From: JALHSW01 sp963720675
GTDB lineage: Bacteria; Actinomycetota; Acidimicrobiia; IMCC26256; PALSA-555
Direction: 5' to 3'
Length of the DNA: 64,000 nucleotides
Assembly: GCA_963720675.1 (NCBI GenBank)
Contig: CAVRGH010000007.1
Coordinates: 218,504-282,503 of the forward strand
The notes under the pieces were generated by a model. The model ran no database searches and was not told the DNA's origin. It worked only from the letters and a program-made list of their open reading frames with translations. Of this stretch, positions 44,386 to 53,098 are shown piece by piece (the stretch's first letter is position 1; the number at the start of each line of letters is the position of its first letter). Position numbers and translations under genes: made by a program.

Positions 44386-44982
44386 TCATCCCGAAGCTGA
44401 TCCTGCCGTTCGTGCGCTCTCTGCAGCGAGCGCCGCGAGCGTCCGCAGCTGCTTGCGCATCATCAGGAGATCGCCGACGGGCAACACGTCCCGGAGCACG
44501 GCACCCTGCACGCCCTTGGGGTACACGATGCCGATCTTGCCGACGAGCCGGGATCGGTGGTCATCGACCGATACCACGCGGTAGGTGATCGCGACGTTCC
44601 CGAACACCGAGCGCGGTGCCTGCAGCGTGATCGACTCGCCAGGCTCGACCTCAGCGACCTCGAAGATCGCCACGGCGCGCTGACCGGGCCTGATGTCTTC
44701 CAGGCCGGGGGTCAGCGTTCGCGGGCTCTGGCGACCGAAGTTGTCGAGCCAGTCGTAGCTGTACGGCGCAGCCCGGAGCTGGCACAGCCACCGGAAGACG
44801 ATCGGCGCGGGGGCGGCGACATCGACAGCGCGGAACAGCCACTGCTCCGCGTCCGGCAGCAACCGATCACAGGGGTATGACGCGGCTTCCTCGTCGGGTG
44901 TGCTCCCCCAGTTCCCTCCGGCTGCACGCAGGCGCGCGCGGAGGCGGGTGAGCTCACGGGTCGCACTCTCGACGACGTTCAC
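44386..44982 (-). CDS. SRPBCC-fold protein
   Basis: The 198-residue protein has a START-like ligand-binding fold. The central part VDVAAPAPIVFRWLCQLRAAPYSYDWLDN is typical of polyketide-cyclase-like members of actinobacteria, and PGLEDIRPGQ and ESITLQ follow in the usual order. It probably binds a hydrophobic ligand, but no catalytic residues can be named. GTG at 44982 is preceded by TACGTT with a 7-base gap, suggesting a leaderless start. It heads a pair with the GH15 gene. Confidence 0.8.
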   Translation of the reverse strand: MNVVESATRELTRLRARLRAAGGNWGSTPDEEAASYPCDRLLPDAEQWLFRAVDVAAPAPIVFRWLCQLRAAPYSYDWLDNFGRQSPRTLTPGLEDIRPGQRAVAIFEVAEVEPGESITLQAPRSVFGNVAITYRVVSVDDHRSRLVGKIGIVYPKGVQGAVLRDVLPVGDLLMMRKQLRTLAALAAESARTAGSASG

Positions 44983-45028
44983 GACGGCGAACGTACCCGG
45001 CCGCGGACGCGCACCGCCCCACCCGGGA

Positions 45029-46570
45029 TCACGTCGCGGTCCGGAGGATCCTCGTCTTGCCGAAGATGGTGCCGAACAACAGGCGCCCGTCGTCGTCGAT
45101 CGTCACGCCACCGCCGAGCGTGTTGAACTGCGACCCGCCCATCACGAGGTGGAAGGCCGGTTCCCCGGTGGTCCAGTCGATCGCCTCGATCGTCCACTGC
45201 CGATCGCGCGCGCCGCAGGTGTAGACGAGGTCGGAGGCCTGCGAGACGAAGGGTACCGAGTTCGGCGACGAGACCGAGGTGCAGACCCACGCCTCGTCGA
45301 AGGTACGACGTCGCGGATCCCACTCGTACTTGTGCAGACCGAAGGGCGTGTACACCGGGTCGTGGCCCAGGAAGAAGGAGAAGAGCGTGCCGCGGAGGCC
45401 GCCCGGGGTCGTCGCGGGCTCGTTGTTCACCGTCATCGCGCCGTAGCCGCTCACCGTGATCGACTGCTCGGTCTGGATCGCGGGCCGGTCGGGATCGCCC
45501 ATGTGGGCCGGGCCGATCCCCGCGATCCGGCGTGACGGCGCGTCGGGCAGCTGCTCCCAGTCGGCAGGGATCTCGTCGCGCCAGAAGAGCGTGATGTTCA
45601 CCACGTCGTCGCCGTCACCGATCACGACGAACCGGTCCTCGTCGGGCCCGAAGCCCATGAGTGACGGTGTCGTGCCGGATCCCCAACCGCGCCCGTTGCG
45701 GTACCGCGCCGACCACGCACCGTCGGCCTCGTCGAGCGAGAGGTGCTCGCCGGTCCACACGACGCGGTGGGTGTGATCCACGGAGCTGACGTAGATGCCG
45801 TCGTCCTCGTCGACGCACAGGCTCGTCCGGACCCATCCGTAGCCCGACCGGCCGGCCTCCTCCATCCGCGCCCAGTGCGGCGCGGCTTCTTCGGCCGCAC
45901 CGGGCAGCCGGATCGCCTCGTACTCGCTGAAGTCGCGGGCGAGCGAGACCAGCCACCCGTGGTCGGTCGAGAGCACGAGGCGGCCGTCGAACGTGATGTT
46001 GACTCCGACGAAGCTGCCGTCGATGTGTGCAGGCTTGTCCCACCGCGCGTGCTCGACGATCGGTGACGCGGGGTCGTCGCGGTCGGTCTCGACGTAGGCG
46101 ACCACCGCCTGCGTGCGCCCGAGGAAGAGGGTGTTCTCGCAGTCGACCAGCGCGTACACGCCGTCGAGGCCGACCAGGTAGCGCAGCGCCAGCGTCGCGG
46201 CATGGTCGATCGCCTCCTGGCCCCGCAGGTCGTCGAGTCCGGCGACGTGCTCCTCGAGCTCGGACTGACCGGTGATCTCCTGGTCGCCGGTCGGCAACGT
46301 GGCCAGGACCTCGAGCGTGTCGTAGTCGAGCTTGGCGATCGTCTGGCGACCGTTGCTCCAGATGACGCGTCGCCCGTCCGGGTACCGCGACGAGATGAGG
46401 CCGCCGAAGTGTCCCGGACCCAGCCACGAGTACTGGAGCGCGTCGGGCCCGAGGATCTCGGTCGGCCCGGTCGGCCCGGGCCCCGGCGTGTTGTCCTGCT
46501 GATCGCACCGACCGTGCGCGATGGGGTACCCGGAGTCGGCCAGGTACGGGTTGCGAGCGCCGCCGTTCAT
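45029..46570 (-). CDS. Beta-propeller-like protein of unknown function
   Basis: The 513-residue protein has repeated short beta-type segments (VIWSNGRQTIAKLDYDTLEVLATLP, YGWVRTSLCVDEDDGIYVSSVDHTHRVVW, FHLVMGGSQFNTLGGGVTIDDDGRLLFG). This is the pattern of a PQQ/quinoprotein-like propeller. There is no signal peptide. ATG at 46570 is used because the upstream extension is Arg-rich and lacks coding character. It could be a cytoplasmic enzyme or scaffold. I do not recognise the exact family. It is divergent from the gene at 46693. Confidence 0.7.
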   Translation of the reverse strand: MNGGARNPYLADSGYPIAHGRCDQQDNTPGPGPTGPTEILGPDALQYSWLGPGHFGGLISSRYPDGRRVIWSNGRQTIAKLDYDTLEVLATLPTGDQEITGQSELEEHVAGLDDLRGQEAIDHAATLALRYLVGLDGVYALVDCENTLFLGRTQAVVAYVETDRDDPASPIVEHARWDKPAHIDGSFVGVNITFDGRLVLSTDHGWLVSLARDFSEYEAIRLPGAAEEAAPHWARMEEAGRSGYGWVRTSLCVDEDDGIYVSSVDHTHRVVWTGEHLSLDEADGAWSARYRNGRGWGSGTTPSLMGFGPDEDRFVVIGDGDDVVNITLFWRDEIPADWEQLPDAPSRRIAGIGPAHMGDPDRPAIQTEQSITVSGYGAMTVNNEPATTPGGLRGTLFSFFLGHDPVYTPFGLHKYEWDPRRRTFDEAWVCTSVSSPNSVPFVSQASDLVYTCGARDRQWTIEAIDWTTGEPAFHLVMGGSQFNTLGGGVTIDDDGRLLFGTIFGKTRILRTAT

Positions 46571-46692
46571 CTCGGACTCACCCTGCCCCCGGTCGGGTCG
46601 ACGGTCACGGCGCACCGTATCCAACCGGTGGCGCCGCTTGCCCCGGGCATTCGATCCCTGATCTTCTTGGGGCCCACGAACGGGAGCGCGGG

Positions 46693-47814
46693 ATGCCACT
46701 GAGTCGGTTCGACGAGTACCTGGCCCATCAGACGCCGGACACGTTCGATCACGTGTACACCTCCGACCGGAACTTCTACGACCGCTACTACTTCAACATG
46801 CACGCGAGCAGCGACGAGCTGTTCGTGATCATGGGCCTCGGTCAGTACCCGAACCTCGGCGTCACCGACGCGTTCATCACGGTCTCGATCGGTGAATCCC
46901 AACACACCGTGCGTGCCTCCCGTGAGCTCGGGAGCGACCGCATGGACACCGGCGTGGGCCCACTCCGCGTCGAGGTGATCGAGGGCCTCGAGACCCTGCG
47001 CATCACGTGCGACGAGAACGAGTGGGGCATCGCCGCCGACCTCACGTTCCACGGCGTCGTCGAGGCGCTCGAGGAGCCGCACACCCTGAGCCGCCGGTAC
47101 GGGCGGATCGTCCAGGACGTGACGCGCTACGCGCAGGTCGGCGTGTGGGAGGGAACGCTCACCGCGGCGGGCCGAACCTTCGACGTCACGCCCGACACCT
47201 GGAAGGGCGTGCGCGACCGGTCGTGGGGTGTGCGCCCGGTCGGCGAGCCGGAGGCACCCGGCATCAAAGCGCGCGAGAGCCACGACGGGTACGGGTTCCG
47301 GCACGACTGGATCCCGATGCAGTTCGACGACCACATGCTCAAGATCCAGATCGACCAGGACGGTGAAGGGCATCGTCATCTCGAGGAGGCGATGCGGGTC
47401 TGGACCCTCGACCAGGACCGTCCGCCGGAGCACCTGGGCACGCCCGACGTGGACATCGAGTACCAGTCCGGGACCCGCGAGATGCAGCAGGCCACGGTCC
47501 GCACCACCGACCCCGATGGCAGTCCGATCGTCGTGACCAACACGCCGCTGCGCACGCTGTACCTCGCCGCCGGCTCGGGCTACGCGCCCGACGCGGAGTG
47601 GGGTCACGGCTTCTACCAGGGGCCCCTCACGGTGCAGGGGGTCACGCACGACCTGAGTGACCCTGCGGTGCGGCGGCGGTACGCCTACCTGAACGAGACA
47701 CTCTGCCGGTTCGAGACCGACAGTGGTGCGACCGGCTACGGCATGCACGAGAACATGCTCGTGGGGGTCTACCGGCCCAGCGGGTTCCTCACGGGGGACG
47801 CCGTCGCACCCTGA
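46693..47814 (+). CDS. Actinobacterial protein of unknown function, lipocalin-like pattern
   Basis: The 373-residue protein is beta-rich and soluble (FMGLGQYPNLGVTDAFITVSIG-like strands, GVRDRSWGVRPVGEPE, WGHGFYQGPLTVQGVTHDL). The RDRSWGVR motif recalls DUF7064-type proteins, in which two lipocalin-like halves form one unit. No reaction is known. ATG at 46693 follows GGGAG. It is followed by a short-chain dehydrogenase gene on the same strand after 46 bases, so the two may act together on a hydrophobic substrate. Confidence 0.72.
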   Translation: MPLSRFDEYLAHQTPDTFDHVYTSDRNFYDRYYFNMHASSDELFVIMGLGQYPNLGVTDAFITVSIGESQHTVRASRELGSDRMDTGVGPLRVEVIEGLETLRITCDENEWGIAADLTFHGVVEALEEPHTLSRRYGRIVQDVTRYAQVGVWEGTLTAAGRTFDVTPDTWKGVRDRSWGVRPVGEPEAPGIKARESHDGYGFRHDWIPMQFDDHMLKIQIDQDGEGHRHLEEAMRVWTLDQDRPPEHLGTPDVDIEYQSGTREMQQATVRTTDPDGSPIVVTNTPLRTLYLAAGSGYAPDAEWGHGFYQGPLTVQGVTHDLSDPAVRRRYAYLNETLCRFETDSGATGYGMHENMLVGVYRPSGFLTGDAVAP

Positions 47815-47860
47815 CGCGGCGGAGGCACCGGACAGGTCCGGAAACGACGGAGGAGCAGTC

Positions 47861-48703
47861 GTGGAAGATCGAGCGCCCGTGGTCGTCGTCACCGGCGGCG
47901 CCGGCGGGATGGGCGTGGAGTGCGCGCGAGCGCTGCAGAGCGTCGGTCGCATCCTCCTCGTCGACATCGATGATGCCGCGCTCGACCGGGCGGTGAGCAC
48001 CCTGGCCGCCGACGGCATCGCGGCCGAGCCGCAACGCTGCGACATCACCGACGCCGACGACGTGGAGCGGCTCGTCGAGCGCGTGACCTCACTCGGGACA
48101 CTTCGGGCGGTCGCACACACGGCGGGGCTGTCACCGGTGATGGCCGACGCGCGTCGCGTCCTCGACGTCGACCTCCTCGGGACGATCCGGCTCCTCGACG
48201 CGCTGCTCCCCATCGCCGCCCCCGGCACCGCCGTCGTCTGCATCGCCTCGAGCGCCGGCCACGTCGAGCTCCCGCCCGAGGTCCGAACGCTCCTCGACGA
48301 CCCGTTGTCGACGACGCTCGTCGAGGACCTCGAAGGTGCGCTCGGGATCGAGCTCGAGAGCGGCTTCATGTACGCGATCGCGAAGCACGGCGTGATCCGA
48401 GCGTGCGAACGCTACGCAGCGGCCTTCGGCGCACGCGGTGCCCGAATCGTGTCGATCGCGCCCGGGCTCATGGACACCGAGATGGGGCGCCTCGAGCTCT
48501 CGAAGCAGCCGGTCATGCAGGAGATGGCTGCGATGACCCCCGTGCAGCGCGACCCGAGCGCGCCGCTGCCGGGTCGCGCGGGCGACATCGCAACCGCGGT
48601 CGCGTTCCTCTGCTCGGACGGCGCCTCGTTCATCAGCGGTTGCGACCTCCGCGTCGACGGAGGCCTGATCGGCGCCTCCCGACACCAGCCCGCGGCCGGC
48701 TAG
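47861..48703 (+). CDS. Short-chain dehydrogenase/reductase
   Basis: The 280-residue SDR has the cofactor motif TGGAGGMG, Asp in VDIDDAAL that favours NAD, the active-site segment VCIASSAGH and YAIAK (YxxxK). The GLMDTEMGR segment and a final SGCDLRVDGG are typical. An insertion between the Ser and Tyr segments (ELPPEVRTLLDDPLSTTL) lengthens the substrate loop. It resembles 3-alpha-hydroxysteroid dehydrogenase-like SDRs, but the substrate is open. GTG at 47861 follows GGAGGAG. It is followed by the convergent catabolic operon. Confidence 0.88.
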   Translation: MEDRAPVVVVTGGAGGMGVECARALQSVGRILLVDIDDAALDRAVSTLAADGIAAEPQRCDITDADDVERLVERVTSLGTLRAVAHTAGLSPVMADARRVLDVDLLGTIRLLDALLPIAAPGTAVVCIASSAGHVELPPEVRTLLDDPLSTTLVEDLEGALGIELESGFMYAIAKHGVIRACERYAAAFGARGARIVSIAPGLMDTEMGRLELSKQPVMQEMAAMTPVQRDPSAPLPGRAGDIATAVAFLCSDGASFISGCDLRVDGGLIGASRHQPAAG

Positions 48704-48712
48704 CCCCCGGCG

Positions 48713-49588
48713 CTACGCGGTCGACGGCGCCGCCGCGCTGCTCTCGGGGAAGGCGGCGAGGATCGCAGTGGCACGCTCCTCCACGATCGGCCGCTCGCTC
48801 CCATGCGTGAGGATCCAGAGCTCGTCCGCGCGCACGGCATCGAGGACCCGCGCCGCGACCTGTGCCGGCTGCTGGCCCGTCGGCCCCGTGAACGAGTCGC
48901 GGATCATGAGCCGAACCGACTCCGCCATCTCGGTGCGCTCCTCGGCTCCACGGTGCTCCGGGCGCCCGCGCTCCGACTCCATCACCCGCGTGTCCACCAC
49001 ACCGGGGCAGAGCACGCTCACCCCGATCGGCAGCCCGGCGATCTCCATCTCCTGCCGCAGCGTCTCGGAGATCGACACCACCGCGACCTTCGTCGCCGCG
49101 TAGGGACCAATGAATGCGATGCCGCTCATCAGGCCACCCATCGAAGCGGTGTTGACAATGTGGGCCCGGGTTCCCTGCTCGCGCATGATCGGGAGGAACG
49201 TGTGGACACCGTGGACGACGCCCCAGAGGTTCACGTCGAACACCCAGTGCCAGTCGTCGAGGGTCTGGTCCTGGATCAGGTTGAACGTCGACACCCCGGC
49301 GTTGTTGCAGAGCACGTCGACGTGGCCGAACCGCTCGAGCGTCGTCGCTGCGAGCCGGTCGACGGCCGCGGGGTCGGACACGTCCACCGCGACCGCGAGT
49401 GCGTCGCCACCCGCATCTCGGATGCCGACCGCGACCACCTCTGCCTCGGCGCTCTCGAGGTCCGCGACCACGACGGCGGAGCCTGCCGCGGCGAACGCTT
49501 CGGCGAGCGCGCGACCGATGCCGCTCGCCGCGCCGGTGACCACCGCCACCTTGCCGGCGCCGATCACGTCGTTGGTCGTGTTCATCAT
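48713..49588 (-). CDS. Short-chain dehydrogenase/reductase (classical)
   Basis: The 291-residue classical SDR has TGAASGIG, CNNAGVSTF, the active Ser in VNTASMGG and YAATK. The C-terminal extension (GAEERTEMAESVRLMIRDSF, then DELWILTHG) is typical of SDRs acting on longer acyl or steroid-like substrates. ATG at 49588 follows GGGAG. It is the last gene of a six-gene minus-strand operon with a second SDR, TetR, a reductase, a kinase and an acyl-CoA dehydrogenase. Confidence 0.9.
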   Translation of the reverse strand: MMNTTNDVIGAGKVAVVTGAASGIGRALAEAFAAAGSAVVVADLESAEAEVVAVGIRDAGGDALAVAVDVSDPAAVDRLAATTLERFGHVDVLCNNAGVSTFNLIQDQTLDDWHWVFDVNLWGVVHGVHTFLPIMREQGTRAHIVNTASMGGLMSGIAFIGPYAATKVAVVSISETLRQEMEIAGLPIGVSVLCPGVVDTRVMESERGRPEHRGAEERTEMAESVRLMIRDSFTGPTGQQPAQVAARVLDAVRADELWILTHGSERPIVEERATAILAAFPESSAAAPSTA

Positions 49589-49631
49589 CTTGCTCACTCC
49601 CGTTGTTCGATCTGCTGGGCTCGCGGTCGCC

Positions 49632-50381
49632 TCAACCACCGTCGAGGAGGATGAGCTCGCCGGTCAGGTACGAGGACGCGTCGCTCGCGAGATACAGCGC
49701 CGTGCCCACGATCTCCCTCGCGTCAGCGATCCGACCGAGGCTGATGTTCGACACCATCTGCTGCTGCAGGTCGTCCGACGGCAGCGACGCATGCAGGCTG
49801 TCGGTGTGGAACGTGCCACACACGATCGCGTTGACGCGGACGCCTCGCGGCCCGAGCTCGTCCGCCGCCGCTTTGGTGAGTGCGTTCAGACCCGCCTTCG
49901 CCGCGGCGTAGACGACGGTGAAGGCGGTCGGATGCAACGACGCCTTGGAGCTGATGTTGATGACCGAGCCGCCGGACGACATGTGCTCCGCCGCGAGGGC
50001 GGTGAGCCGCAGCGGACCCTTGAGGTCGACGGCGATCGTCTTGTCGAACAGCTCCTCGGTCACCTCGACCAGCGACGGCGGAACGGGGGCGATGCCGGCG
50101 TTGTTCACGAGTACGTCGATCCGTCCGAACTCGGCAACCGTCGCGTCGATCAAGGCCTGGCACTGCTCCCAATCACCGACGTGGCTGCTCACCGCCAAGG
50201 CGCGCCGGCCCAGGGCTCGCACCTCTTCGGCGACCGCCTGACACGCTTCGAGCTTGCGACTCGCGACCACCACATCGGCCCCGGCCTCCGCGAAGCCCAG
50301 CACCATCGCCCGCCCGAGGCCCTTGCTGCCACCGGTGACGATGACGACCTTGTCGGTCGCGTCCAGGCTCGGGATGGTCAT
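49632..50381 (-). CDS. Short-chain dehydrogenase/reductase
   Basis: The 249-residue SDR has TGGSKGLG, NNAGIAPV, the active Ser in INISSKAS and YAAAK, with a short C terminus ending LTGELILLDGG. The latter lacks the few residues usually following DGG, which is normal variation. It is close to 3-oxoacyl-ACP-reductase-like SDRs and probably oxidises a hydroxyl group on a CoA-linked intermediate. Its start overlaps the TetR stop by 4 bases. It would act after the kinase/dehydrogenase step. Confidence 0.9.
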   Translation of the reverse strand: MTIPSLDATDKVVIVTGGSKGLGRAMVLGFAEAGADVVVASRKLEACQAVAEEVRALGRRALAVSSHVGDWEQCQALIDATVAEFGRIDVLVNNAGIAPVPPSLVEVTEELFDKTIAVDLKGPLRLTALAAEHMSSGGSVINISSKASLHPTAFTVVYAAAKAGLNALTKAAADELGPRGVRVNAIVCGTFHTDSLHASLPSDDLQQQMVSNISLGRIADAREIVGTALYLASDASSYLTGELILLDGG

Positions 50382-50977
50382 CGGTCCACCGCGGCGTCAC
50401 GCACGATGCCCTCGATCACGTAGCGAATCTGCAGGTCGAAGAGTGCGTCGAGGTCCGTGGGGTCCACCCCGCCAGGATCCGACCCGGGTCGGGTCCGTCG
50501 CCGGCTGCGGCCCGGTGGTTCCACGCCACTCTCCACTGCGCCGAAGCCCACGGTCGCCCAGGTCAGCAACCGGCAGGCCTGCACTGCTGCATCGGTCGCG
50601 AACCCTTCGCGTCGCATGCAGTCGACGAGTGGCCGCGACGCCTCGACATAGACCTCCCGGCCCGGCGCAAGGATGAGTCGGCTGTCCCGTGCTCGACGCA
50701 ACCGCGCACGCAGCTCGCGCGCCCAGCGCACGGCATACTCGTCCCACGTCTCGTGCTCGTCGCTCGGCGGCGCGAGATCTTCGAGCAGGCGGTCGGCGAT
50801 CGCGTCGAGGAGCGCGTCCTTGTTCCCGATCCGGCTGTAGAGCGGGACGGGGGACACGCCGAGGCGTGCCGACACGCTCCGCATGCTCACGGCGTCGAGC
50901 CCGGACTCCTGGAAGATCTCGACAGCCGCGGTCACGATCTCGTCGGCATCCAGATCGAAGTCGGGTTGCTTCGTCAT
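50378..50977 (-). CDS. TetR-family transcriptional regulator
   Basis: The 199-residue protein has the N-terminal TetR helix-turn-helix (IVTAAVEIFQESGLDAVSMRSVSARLGVSPVPLYSRIGNKDALLDAI) and an all-helical ligand-binding part. The long C-terminal linker PPGRSRRRTRPGSDPGG is flexible. It starts 4 bases after the reductase gene and overlaps the following SDR by 4 bases, so it is co-translated with the pathway it most likely controls. The ligand is probably an acyl-CoA or hydroxy-acid intermediate. Confidence 0.9.
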   Translation of the reverse strand: MTKQPDFDLDADEIVTAAVEIFQESGLDAVSMRSVSARLGVSPVPLYSRIGNKDALLDAIADRLLEDLAPPSDEHETWDEYAVRWARELRARLRRARDSRLILAPGREVYVEASRPLVDCMRREGFATDAAVQACRLLTWATVGFGAVESGVEPPGRSRRRTRPGSDPGGVDPTDLDALFDLQIRYVIEGIVRDAAVDR

Positions 50978-50981
50978 CGCG

Positions 50982-51959
50982 TCACGGCACCATCACGAGC
51001 TTGCCGACCACGCCACGATCGGCCATGCGTTGCAGTGCCCCGGGGAGCTCGGCGTACGGCACTTCCTCCGACACCGCGTTGCGGAGACGCCCGTCGTCGA
51101 CGAGCGCGGCGAGCCGCGCGTGGATGGCGTCGAGCTCCTCGCGCGAGTAGCCACCGGCGAACACCCCGACCAGCGAGGTGTTCGCGACGACCAGGTCGTG
51201 GGTGGCGATCTTCGGCCACTCCCCGCTCGCGAACCCGACCGCGAGCAGCCGCCCGTATCGAGCCAGCGCCGTCGTCGCGTCCTCTGCGAGCGAACCACCG
51301 ACCGGGTCGTAGATCAGGTCGACGCCCCGCCCGCCGGTGAGCTCGCGGAGCGCCGGGGCGACGGGTCCGTCGCGATGGTTGAGCGTCGCTTCCGCGCCGA
51401 GCCCACGACAGAACGCGGCGCGTTCGTCATCACTGACCACCGCGACGACCTGGGCACCGAGCGCCTTCCCGAGCTGGACGGCCGCGATCCCGCTGCCTCC
51501 GGCGGCGCCGAGGACGGCGAGCCAGTCCCCTGTCGCAATGCCGCCACGATCCACGAGCCCCACCCATCCCGTCAGGTGCGGGATCCAGAACCCGGCGGCT
51601 TCGGCGTCGGTGAGGCCGGCCGGGACCGGGAACGCGGAGTCGGCCGCGACCAGGCACTCCTCGCCGAACGACCCGCAGCCCTGCCAGAACATCGTCACGC
51701 ACATGATCCGGTCGCCGACCGAGAGGCCGACGCCCTCGCCCACCGCGGTGACCACGCCGCAGGCCTCTTGGCCGGACGTGAAGGGCAGCGGTGGCGTGAG
51801 CGGGTAGGTGCCGCGGCACATGAACACGTCGGGCAGCCCGAGCCCGGCCGCGGTGACGCGGATGCGCACCTGCCCGGGGCCCGGCTCCGGGAGGTCGAGC
51901 TCGACTTCGTGCAGCACGTCGCGTGGCTCGCCGACGCCCTGCACCTGCCAGGCCCGCAT
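50982..51959 (-). CDS. Quinone-reductase-like medium-chain dehydrogenase
   Basis: The 325-residue protein is a zinc-independent MDR: it lacks the catalytic zinc cysteine and has the quinone-reductase nucleotide motif VLGAAGGSGIAAVQLGKALG. Early segments (VFMCRGTYPLTPPLPFTSGQEACGVV) match NADPH:quinone or enoyl reductases. It would reduce an enone or quinone intermediate with NADPH. ATG at 51959 follows GGGGGAG. It lies between the kinase and TetR genes in the catabolic operon. Confidence 0.9.
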   Translation of the reverse strand: MRAWQVQGVGEPRDVLHEVELDLPEPGPGQVRIRVTAAGLGLPDVFMCRGTYPLTPPLPFTSGQEACGVVTAVGEGVGLSVGDRIMCVTMFWQGCGSFGEECLVAADSAFPVPAGLTDAEAAGFWIPHLTGWVGLVDRGGIATGDWLAVLGAAGGSGIAAVQLGKALGAQVVAVVSDDERAAFCRGLGAEATLNHRDGPVAPALRELTGGRGVDLIYDPVGGSLAEDATTALARYGRLLAVGFASGEWPKIATHDLVVANTSLVGVFAGGYSREELDAIHARLAALVDDGRLRNAVSEEVPYAELPGALQRMADRGVVGKLVMVP

Positions 51960-51990
51960 CAGGAGGCTCCCCCGAGGATCGTCGTCTGCG

Positions 51991-53010
51991 TCATGTCGCT
52001 TCCCTCCGGTCGGTGAGGTTCGTCGCGCTCTCGAGCAGCAGGTCGACCTGGGCACCGAAGAACTCGTGCACCGGCTTGTCGGATTGACCGCGGAGGAACT
52101 TTGCGTAGCTCCCCTCGAGGACGACGGCCAGCTTCCATCGAGCGAACACGTCGTACCAGCCGATCGCGGTCGTGTCCCGTCCGGATCCCATGGCGTAGCG
52201 CGTGACCAGCTCGTCCTTGCCCGGGAGGCGCGCCGCGTCGAACCGCGGCTCCTTCGCCATCCCGAGGCGCATGGTGCCTTCGGGGCCGGGATGGAAGATC
52301 AAGGCCCAGGCCAGGTCGACGAGCGGGTCGCCGATCGCCGCCATCTCCCAGTCGACGACGGCGAGCAGCTTCGGCGGCGGCTCCGGCGCGAAGAGCACGT
52401 TGTCGAGCTTGTAGTCGCCGTGACAGAGCGCCCTGCGCTGATCGGGCGGCCGGTGTGCGTCGAGCCATTCCGAGATGCGCCGGGCGGCGGGGAGGTCGCG
52501 GCCGTCGTAGGAAGCGAGCTGCCCGCGCCACCTGTCGAGCTGATGCGCGAGGTAGTCGCCGGTGTGGGGCAGGTCGGCGAGCCCGCACGCCCGCCAGTCG
52601 ACCGCGTGGATGGCGACCAGTGCGTCGACGAGCTCCTCGAGTGCACGCCCGTGCGTCTCGGGAGCAGCGCTCCACGGGGCGGGCACCGAGCTGCGGATCG
52701 GCTGCCCGTCGATGCGATCCATCACGTAGAAGGGTGCGCCGAACACGTCAGGGTCGGCGCACGCCACGACGGGGCGCGCGATCGTGACGGGCTCGTCCTT
52801 GATCGCGTCGAGGATGCGGAACTCGCGCAGCACGTCGTGCGCGGTCGCCGAGCTGGCGTGACGGGGTGCGCGGCGCACCACCCACCGTTCCTGGCCCCGA
52901 TCGAGCGTGAACACCTCGCACGAGCCTCCCCCGATCATCGGCGTGACCGTGATCGGGGTCGTGTCGCCCAAGGTGTCGTCGAGGAACTGCTGCAAGAGCG
53001 CCGTGTTCAC
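51991..53010 (-). CDS. ACAD10/11- and LvaA-like phosphotransferase (4-hydroxyacyl kinase candidate)
   Basis: The 339-residue protein has the aminoglycoside-phosphotransferase fold. The catalytic loop is ALCHGDYKLDNVLF (HGD-x4-N) and the metal loop is VVDWEMAAIGDPLVDLAW. These match the kinase domain at the N terminus of human ACAD10/11 and the bacterial LvaA protein, which phosphorylate 4-hydroxyacyl-CoA. Its neighbour is an acyl-CoA dehydrogenase, exactly the partner found in those systems. No separate LvaB-like small protein was seen. The GTG start follows the dehydrogenase gene by 88 bases. Function in 4-hydroxyacid breakdown is a strong inference but untested. Confidence 0.85.
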   Translation of the reverse strand: MNTALLQQFLDDTLGDTTPITVTPMIGGGSCEVFTLDRGQERWVVRRAPRHASSATAHDVLREFRILDAIKDEPVTIARPVVACADPDVFGAPFYVMDRIDGQPIRSSVPAPWSAAPETHGRALEELVDALVAIHAVDWRACGLADLPHTGDYLAHQLDRWRGQLASYDGRDLPAARRISEWLDAHRPPDQRRALCHGDYKLDNVLFAPEPPPKLLAVVDWEMAAIGDPLVDLAWALIFHPGPEGTMRLGMAKEPRFDAARLPGKDELVTRYAMGSGRDTTAIGWYDVFARWKLAVVLEGSYAKFLRGQSDKPVHEFFGAQVDLLLESATNLTDRREAT

Positions 53011-53098
53011 GGAGCACCCTCGTGGAGGTCACGCACGTCTCGATCGCCGAACCACGCGCCGGCGAAGTCGAGGAGGACCGCGCCGACCGGTGCGCGGC

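Noticed and set aside
47828..47841. CCGGAC-AG-GTCCGG hairpin before the SDR gene at 47861
   Set aside because: It is short, lies between genes that may be co-transcribed and has no T-run, so it is not convincing as a terminator.
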